In this document: piece by piece, positions 58,701 to 64,000 of the stretch
How the letters are laid out: the number at the start of each line of letters is the position of its first letter
How positions within the stretch are numbered: position 1 is the first letter of the stretch
Assembly: GCA_037501455.1 (NCBI GenBank)
Contig: CM074862.1
Coordinates: forward strand, 65,813,501 to 65,877,500
DNA from: Lantana camara
Taxonomy: Eukaryota; Streptophyta; Magnoliopsida; Lamiales; Verbenaceae
Direction: 5' to 3'
Length of the DNA stretch: 64,000 nucleotides
The notes under the pieces: generated by a model
The model's database searches: none
What the model was told of the DNA's origin: nothing
Seen by the model: the letters and a program-made list of their open reading frames with translations, nothing else
Program-made: the position numbers and the translations under genes

Positions 58701-58770
58701 CCCAGTGCCTACTCCAACGGCTGAAGTGGTGGACCTTGAAGGCGGCCAGGCTCAAGATGCCCAAACATGA
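55702..58770 (+). pseudogene. Antisense ORF of Tat element (putative gypsy-type transposon domain)
   Basis: The main open stretch 55919-56557 has a basic N-terminus (KRRKRTRKSKKF), likely a nuclear-localisation signal. A conserved domain follows with AAHERANNPPSPREMAVY, then GLRFPISVPVASILNLLNL, then VGFYYIQAKSKLRLID, then EWKEKFFFV. This is the pattern of the Pfam family of putative gypsy-type transposon proteins. After a TGA at 56555 it continues to 56749. Later parts lie in separate blocks (Q-rich 56890-57000, coiled coil ELEKSEESRKKARAKVNR at 57640-57910, acidic tail to 58770). AG/GT borders at 56891, 57000 and 57660 suggest introns. Function unknown. It is encoded opposite to gag-pol. 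Confidence 0.72.
58090..58563 (+). repeat. 237-bp tandem duplication in the antisense ORF
   Basis: Units start CTGACGGTGTCTCAG at 58090 and 58327 and are nearly identical. 237 is a multiple of three, so frame is kept, but both units contain the same TAG (GGGTTGTAG), and the first also has TGA in place of CGA. Confidence 0.88.
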
Positions 58771-58988
58771 TTTACTCCTCTTATCTGAAAAACTTGCACT
58801 TTTTTCTTTGTTACAATCTATTCCTGCTATTCTCATGCTTTCCAGGGGTTAGAACACCCCTCAACGTGTACTCTGAGCATTTACTTTTTCCTTGGTTCAA
58901 TGAATGAAACCTTGTTTTGTCATGAATGTCCATTTACTTTATATCTATTCTTATGCTCTAATGTAATAGAATTTTGAAAGGATCCCTT
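58771..58988. other. Tat 3' spacer, no feature
   Basis: Between the stop of the antisense ORF and the tandem array. Pyrimidine-rich start, AATGAATGAAACCTTG and similar sequence that would fit a polyadenylation region for the antisense transcript. Nothing else seen. Confidence 0.4.
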
Positions 58989-59440
58989 AAGAAATTTGTA
59001 AATAAGACCGCGAGGGGCCTGTTTTCGAGGGTACCGAGGTTACTTGGAAAAATCTCTTGTGTGGAAATTTCCTTAAGAAATTTGTTTAAGTAAGGAACGC
59101 TAGGGACCCGTTTTGAGGGTGCCCTGGTCACTTAATAAATTTCTTGTGTGGAAATTTCCTTAAGGAATTTGTTTAAACAATGAGCGCGAGGGACCCATTT
59201 CCAGGGTGCCCTGGTCACTTAATAAATTTCTTATGTGGAAATTTCCTTAAGGAATTTGTTTAAACAATAAGCGCAAGGGACCCGTTTCGAGGGTGCCCTG
59301 GTCACCTAATAAATTCCTTATGTGGAAATTTCCTTAAGGAATTTGTTTAAATAATGAATGCGAGGGACCCATTTCGAGGGTGCCCTGGTCCCTTAATAAA
59401 TTCCTTGTCTGGAAAATCTTCCTTAAGGAATTTGTTTAAA
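58989..59440. repeat. 87-bp tandem array in Tat 3' region
   Basis: Units start at 58989, 59075, 59162, 59249 and 59336, with a partial sixth at 59425. Spacing is 86, 87, 87, 87 and 89. Unit edges read TTTCCTTAAGGAA, a palindrome. Inside is AGGGTGCCCTGGTCAC. Units 2-5 are most alike and the outer ones more diverged, as expected from unequal exchange. Confidence 0.92.
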
Positions 59441-59647
59441 TGTTCCACTGCTCCGAGCACCAGTTGCCTACGACCTGTGGGACAGCCTGCCTAGGTATCC
59501 GAAGGGGGGAATTGAATAGCACTGTGTATAGTAAGCTCTATACAAAACTTTCTTATCCAAAAGAAACAGATTCCCTTGCTTTCTTTCTTTAATAGAAAAT
59601 TACATCGAGCCCAAATATGGGGTCTTACAAAAATACGTGCAAGAAAT
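59441..59647 (-). other. Spacer downstream of Tat integrase
   Basis: Between the array and the pol stop at 59648. The minus ORF 59491-59718 has no recognised domain apart from its first part, which overlaps the integrase tail. Confidence 0.45.
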
Positions 59648-61095
59648 TTAAACATAGAACCGTCGAAGATTGTATGCGTTCCATGGTCGAGGGAGTCACT
59701 CGCCTTGAAGTGTTTCAAGTAAATAGGTGTTATTGGCTCTCACTTGGATGACCTTAAGAGGCCCTTCCCAATTTGGATCCGACTTGCCCACGTGCCTTGA
59801 CACTTCAACTTTCTTTAACACCAGGTCCCCTAACTGGAACGTTCTTTCTTTTACACGTTTGTTGTATTACTAAGCCACTGAGGATTTGTACTTGTGGATA
59901 CGCGCCCAAGCGTTATCCCTCCTTTCCTCTAGCAGATCTAGTTCGAGCGCTCTACTTTCCTCGTTAGAGCCAGGCTTGAAATAGGCAACGCGTGCGGATT
60001 CCTGAATAATTTTCGCAGGTATCATAGCCTCCGACCCATATATGAGGGAGTAGGGAGTTTCACCGGTGGCCGCTCGTAGAGTTATGCGATAAGCCCACAA
60101 GGCTCCTTGTAGCTCTTCAGCTCATTCGCCTTTCTTGCTTTCGAGCGTGGTCTTCAAGTGCTGCAAAATTATCCTGTTAGTAACTTCAGCTTGACCGTTG
60201 GCTTGAGGGTGCCCCACGGAAGTGAATCGTTGCTCAATACCCAGTTCCGAGCACCAGTCTCAGGTATCTTCCGTGATGAATTGGGCTCCGTTGTCTGAAA
60301 TCAGCACCCTCGGAATACCATATCTACAAATGATTTTTTCCACATGAAGTCCTTGACAACGCGGAAAGTGATTTTGACAACTGCTTCTGCCTCTGCCCAT
60401 TTCGTGAAGTAGTCCACGGCTAAGATGACAAATTTGTTTTGTCCCATAGCAATTGGCAAGGGTCATACTATGTCAATTCCCCATTGAGCGAAGGGCCAGG
60501 CTACATCTATGGGGATCCTTTGAGACGCAGGCAGCTGCGGAACGTTAGCATGGAACTGGCATTTTGGCCATTGCTTGGAGAATGTGATTGCATCTTGCAG
60601 AACCGTGGGCCAGTAGAAACCACTTCTCAAAATCTTCTTGGCGAGGATGCACCCCCCAGAATGATTTCCACAACTTCCATTGTGAATATGTTCAAGAACT
60701 TCTTTATCTTGCGAGGGCCTCAAACACTTTAGGGGAGGGCCTTGATACGATCGCTTGAAAAGCCTTCCTTCTTGATCAAGGGAAAACCGAGGGGCCTCAT
60801 TTATGATTCTCCTTGCTTCCAACTTGTCTGTAGGGTAGATACCATCTCCAAGAAATCTTATGATATCATCAAGCCAACAGGGCTCGGTTAGATCAATCAT
60901 GGTTACTTCTCGAGGGGGATCCATTTCCTTTATTAAGGGTTCTTCTGTTCTTAGAAAAGTAATGGAGCAGTCACTTGACCCCTCGATGGCGGAGGAAAAC
61001 TGGGATAGAGCGTCCGCCCGGTCATTTTCTGCCCTCGGCACTTGTAATAGATGAAACTCACTGAACTTGCTAACGATTGCCTTAGCTTTTCCCAA
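59648..61095 (-). pseudogene. Tat integrase
   Basis: Minus strand. Zinc finger IHNGSCGNHSGGCILAKKIL then FSKQWPKCQF, where the first Cys of the CX2C pair is lost. Core begins WPFAQWGIDIV (first Asp). YGIPRVLISDNGAQFITED gives the second Asp, and HPQANGQAEVTNR in another frame gives Glu. The C-terminal part reads AYRITLRAATGETPYSLIYG, then LVLKKVEVSR, ending NLRRFYV with a stop at 59648. Frameshifts (about 60260, 60460) and stops break it. No chromodomain, as expected for Tat. Confidence 0.87.
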
Positions 61096-61449
61096 GTATT
61101 ACACCATGGTGGCTTCTAAAGCCTCCTATGTACCTTCAATTTAGCTCGCGATCAGCTGTGAATCAACGTAGGCAGTGATCCGAGAGGCTCCATTTTGGAG
61201 GGCGATTTTCAGCCCTTGGATGAGAGCTTAATACTCTGCCTCATTGTTAGTAATTTGGAAATCCAATCTGATAGCGAAATCTAGCTCAACTCCATGGGGG
61301 TCTCTAAGGGATACCCGAGCTCCTCCCCCTTGAGAGGTCGCGGAGCCATCTGTGCACAAGAGCCATAAACCCTGATTCTCCATGGGTACGACCTCTAGCC
61401 CAAAACACTCAACTAGCAGATCAGTAACCACTTGTGCTTGTATAGCCAT
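61096..61449 (-). pseudogene. Tat archaeal-type RNase H (aRH)
   Basis: LLCTDGSATSQGGGARVSL and LDFQITNNEAEY carry the first catalytic residues. Then, after stops, AYVDSQLIAS and the tail FHLLQVPRAENDRADALSQF. This second RNase H between the classical one and integrase is diagnostic of the Tat lineage. At least three stops interrupt it (about 61230, 61142 and 61095). Confidence 0.85.
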
Positions 61450-61880
61450 CCTTGGCTCGTAACTGATGTCAAACTGACTCGCTCAATTGCCTATTTGATT
61501 AACCTTCCAGAAACGTCGGATTTTGACAAGACTTACCTCAATGGTTGATCTGTAAGCACCGTGATGGAATGAACCTGAAAATACGATCTTAGCCTCCTTG
61601 ACTCGTTTACGAGGGCGAATGTGAACTTCTCAGTTTCCAAATATTTCTTTTATATGCCATGTAGGGTTTTATTCCAATAATAGATTGGTCAGTGGTTACG
61701 CTCGTGTATGGCCATAAGGACTGCGCTCATTGCTTCCTTGGAAACCGAGAGGTATATGAACAGTTTCTCATTCTCGACCGGCTTTGCTAGCAGAGGTGCG
61801 CATGAGAGGTAGGCTTTCATATCCTGCAGTGCCTTCTCGTATTCCGCTATCCACAAGAAGTTTCGAGCGTTGCGCAATAT
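61450..61880 (-). pseudogene. Tat classical RNase H, degenerate
   Basis: YLSVSKEAMSAVLMAIHE replaces the usual first Asp block (expected YLAVSEEAVSAVL), then PIYYWNKTLHGI, KFTFALVNESRRLRSYFQ and SEFDISYEPRMAIQAQ. The first catalytic acid is absent, which is common for this domain in Tat, where aRH is thought to compensate. Several stops. Confidence 0.78.
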
Positions 61881-62650
61881 TTTGAAGAACGGTAAGTTCC
61901 TATCCGCTTATCGTGATATGAACCTGTTGAGAGAGATTACCTTCCCCACCAAAACTTGTACTTCTCTAACATTTTGAGGGGAAGGGATTTCCATAATTGC
62001 TCTGATCTTTTCAGGGTTAGCCTCAATTCCACACTGACTGACCACATATCCTAAAAACTTGCCCCTTCGAACTCCAAAGGTACAGTTGGAGGGATTCAAT
62101 TTCATGCCATATTGGTGCAGTATATCAAAGGCTCATTTCAAATCCTCCACATGGGAATGTTCTTGCTCACTTTTGATGATCATGTCATCCACGTACACCT
62201 CCATGGAACCGCCTATCTCACACTCGAACATTTTGTTGACAAGGCATTGATATGTAGCTCTGGCATTCTTCAATCCAAACGGCATAACCAAGAAACAGTA
62301 TACCCGAAGATGTACGATAAAAGAGGTCTTCGAGATATCCTTAGGGGCTATAAAAATCTGGTAATGCCCCTGAAATGCATCCACCATGCTCATTAATTCA
62401 CAACCTGCTGTTGAGTCCACCAGCTGGTTAATCCGGGATAAAGGATACGGAACTTTGGGGGAAGCCTTGTTGAGATCTGTAAAATCATTGCACATCATCC
62501 ATTTGCTGGCACTCTTGGGCACAAGGACGATGTTGCAAAGCCATTTTGGGTACAAGATGGGCTCAATATACTGGGCCTCGAGGAGTTTGTTCACTTCCTC
62601 CTCAATAACCTTCTTTCGGAACCTGTGGACATCTCTCTTTCTCTGTTTGA
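61881..62650 (-). pseudogene. Tat reverse transcriptase
   Basis: LLEAQYIEPILYPKWLCNIV, KWMMCNDFTDLNKASPK, QLVDSTAGCELMSMVDAFQG, VMPFGLKNARATYQ and the catalytic YVDD (62184-62195) are in one open stretch 62133-62594. After a stop, MKLNPSNCTFGVRRGKFLGY and EKIRAIMEIPSPQNVREVQV form the thumb. Catalytic Asp residues are intact, but the domain is split by stops at about 62130 and 61905. Confidence 0.9.
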
Positions 62651-63199
62651 TGGGCTAGAAGGCAGGGTCCACATTGAGTCTGTGGACGATGACACTGGGG
62701 TCAATCCCAGTAAGATCGGAAGCTTTCCATGCGAAGACATCAATGTTTACCCTTAGAAAATCGATCATCATTATCTGAGAGGGCCCGGAGAGGTTAGAAC
62801 CAATTTGTGTGGTCTTATCTTTGTTTCCCGGCTCAAGCTCAATGGTTAAAAACTTCTTCGTTGGCTCTATCCAAGCCGTCGGTCGAGGAATTTCGAGCGC
62901 CCTTTTCTTTCCTGTAACGCGGTTGTCCCTGCCCTCGGGCTCGCCCTCTTCTGAGGAGGATTCCTCTACTGCTCCAAATGGGACACCCTCGGAGTGATAA
63001 TTTCTGCTCGTGGATTTTTTTTTTTTTTTCCTATTTTAGAGTTTGGCACGTTTTCTCGTGGGGCCATCCTCGTCGAGATTGAGGAAATCCACAGCTTTCT
63101 TCGTGGAACCAATTTGGAAAGCCTTTTTCTGTTTTTGGCTTCTTAAGGGACCGCATATAACATTCTTATACTTCCTTGACATTGCACAAGATTTCGCCT
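62651..63199 (-). pseudogene. Tat protease-RT connector
   Basis: Low-conservation linker upstream of RT with a charged stretch and frame changes. It includes a run of T (63017-63031). The reading VDFLNLDEDGPTRKRAK near 63040-63100 belongs to one frame of it. Confidence 0.5.
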
Positions 63200-63635
63200 G
63201 TCCCCTCCGGGGTGCAAAATTTGATTTTTTGATGGTAGATGGAAATGATCTCCTTGAAATCAACAAAGGTCGAGCGCCCGATGATAATATTATAAGGGAT
63301 CTCAATCTCCACAACCCGTAGGTGACCATCAGAGTCTTCTGTTGTGGGACTCGACCAAAAGAGGCGGCTAATCGAATTTGTCCGCGAGGGACAACCTCCT
63401 AGCCCCCAAAGTCAATGAGGGTTGTTTTAAGTGGCTCGAGGGGAATGTTGGTAATATTCATTTTTTGGAAAGTTGAGTAGGGGAGAACATTCACAGAACT
63501 TCCACTATCGACAAGGACCCTCTTTACAATGTGATTATGTACATCAAAACTAACCACCATGGGGCAGTCAGAGGTTTCACCGACCCCATGGGGTGTTACA
63601 ATATGCTCTAGGTCCCTATCATTGAAACTTATCAC
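63200..63635 (-). pseudogene. Tat aspartic protease
   Basis: ISFNDRDLEHIVTPHGVGET leads into CPMVVSFDVHNHIVKRVLVD, then the active site DSGSS (63495-63509) and VNVLPYSTFQKM. A stop near 63400 follows. In another frame, IPYNIIIGRSTFVDFKEI near 63240-63300 is the second conserved block, and IKFCTPEGTGEILCNVKEV follows. The active-site aspartate is intact, but the domain is frameshifted. Confidence 0.85.
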
Positions 63636-64000
63636 TTCATTCTCTTTGGAGCCGGGGATGCCTGCTTCCTTAGTGGCGTAAACTTATTTTGGGGCCGAGG
63701 GTCGTTGATCGTAGCTACGCACGTAGCGACGGCGAAAGGCATTTGAGTCTCCTCCTGAGGATCCACCAGCAATCATGTGGATGACCACGAAGGGCACGTT
63801 TTCTAGTTCAGATATTTTCTACTTGCCCCTGTTCCTGCTTTCTCTATGCCGCCCTCAGGGACTCCTCGAGCGAGTGGGACTCCTCCTCCTGATTGCGGCT
63901 CACTCGTTGCAGTGTTCATCATACCGCTCCAGGAACTTGACAAATTCTTTCAAATGGCCCTCGACAATGAGTCTAAATTTCGCTCTCCAGTTGGGGACAC
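63636..64000 (-). pseudogene. Tat gag C-terminal tail, cut by window
   Basis: EGHLKEFVKFLERYDEHCNE near 63900-63970 matches the end of Tat Gag (RRGYLKEFV type). Then VIHMIAGGSSGGDSNAFRRR near 63720-63790 is the conserved linker (IHTIAGG type) before protease. Stops interrupt. The body of gag is beyond the right edge. Confidence 0.75.

Larger units (their letters stand above)
55702..64000 (-). mobile_element. Tat-lineage Ty3/gypsy element, 3' part, right end beyond window
   Basis: Minus-strand order from right to left: gag tail, protease, RT, RNase H, archaeal-type RNase H (aRH), integrase, spacer with an 87-bp tandem array, then an antisense ORF on the plus strand. The dual RNase H and an antisense ORF in the 3' region are features of Tat elements such as Retand and Grande. 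The 3' LTR is not present on the left, where the Angela 3' LTR abuts at 55701. All coding regions are broken. Confidence 0.87.

Noticed and set aside
58989..59440. CRISPR-like repeat array
   Set aside because: Units are tandem and contiguous with no unique spacers, in a eukaryotic retroelement context.

Overview
This window is non-genic plant heterochromatin made almost entirely of nested LTR retrotransposons. I find no host protein-coding gene, rRNA or tRNA gene. The lineages I recognise from their proteins and signals are Ty3/gypsy Athila, Tat and Del/Tekay-like, plus a Ty1/copia element closest to Angela. Together they indicate an angiosperm, most likely a large-genome eudicot in a pericentromeric region. 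The species cannot be named from this sequence.

Layout from left to right. 1-3519 is a Tekay-like LTR (family A, minus orientation) cut by the window edge. 3520-4379 is a minus-strand Tat gag fragment. An Athila element begins at 4380 (LTR, tRNA-Asp-type primer site, gag, protease, RT, RNase H, integrase, env-like ORF, 3' UTR). It is split by a family-B solo LTR (6266-8799, target duplication CATGG) and by a large family-A element (17347-38241, target duplication GTTTA). That family-A element has two LTRs of about 3.5 kb, a primer site, a polypurine tract and almost no coding interior. It carries two further insertions: a complete minus-strand Angela-like copia (20240-30223, target duplication GCTGC) inside its 3' LTR, and a family-B solo LTR (32128-34714) in its interior. 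Past a short unclassified stretch, a plus-strand family-B element starts at 38793. Its LTR holds a 591-bp TRIM (target duplication ATGCA), and its gag is cut by a second, plus-strand Angela-like copia (45423-55701). From 55702 to the right edge lies a minus-strand Tat element with an antisense ORF, an 87-bp tandem array, and degenerate pol.

How the parts relate. Every coding region is broken. The plus-strand Angela copy keeps one uninterrupted frame from gag to RNase H with six premature stops and has lost its integrase glutamate. The minus-strand Angela copy has decayed coding sequence but almost identical LTRs, so it was probably mobilised recently by proteins from another copy. The nesting gives a relative order: Athila, then family A, then the Angela copy and the solo LTR inside it; and family B, then the TRIM and the second Angela copy.

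The least expected signals are structured non-coding arrays: (i) about thirteen short hairpins with compensating arm changes in the family-A interior (31251-31652); (ii) clusters of perfect palindromes at one LTR position in family B whose arm sequence differs between copies while symmetry is kept; (iii) a four-copy, roughly 100-bp-spaced motif set in hairpins in the leader of both Angela copies; (iv) paired GC-rich hairpins with a conserved AACCGC loop in the same leader. I cannot say whether any of these has been described formally.
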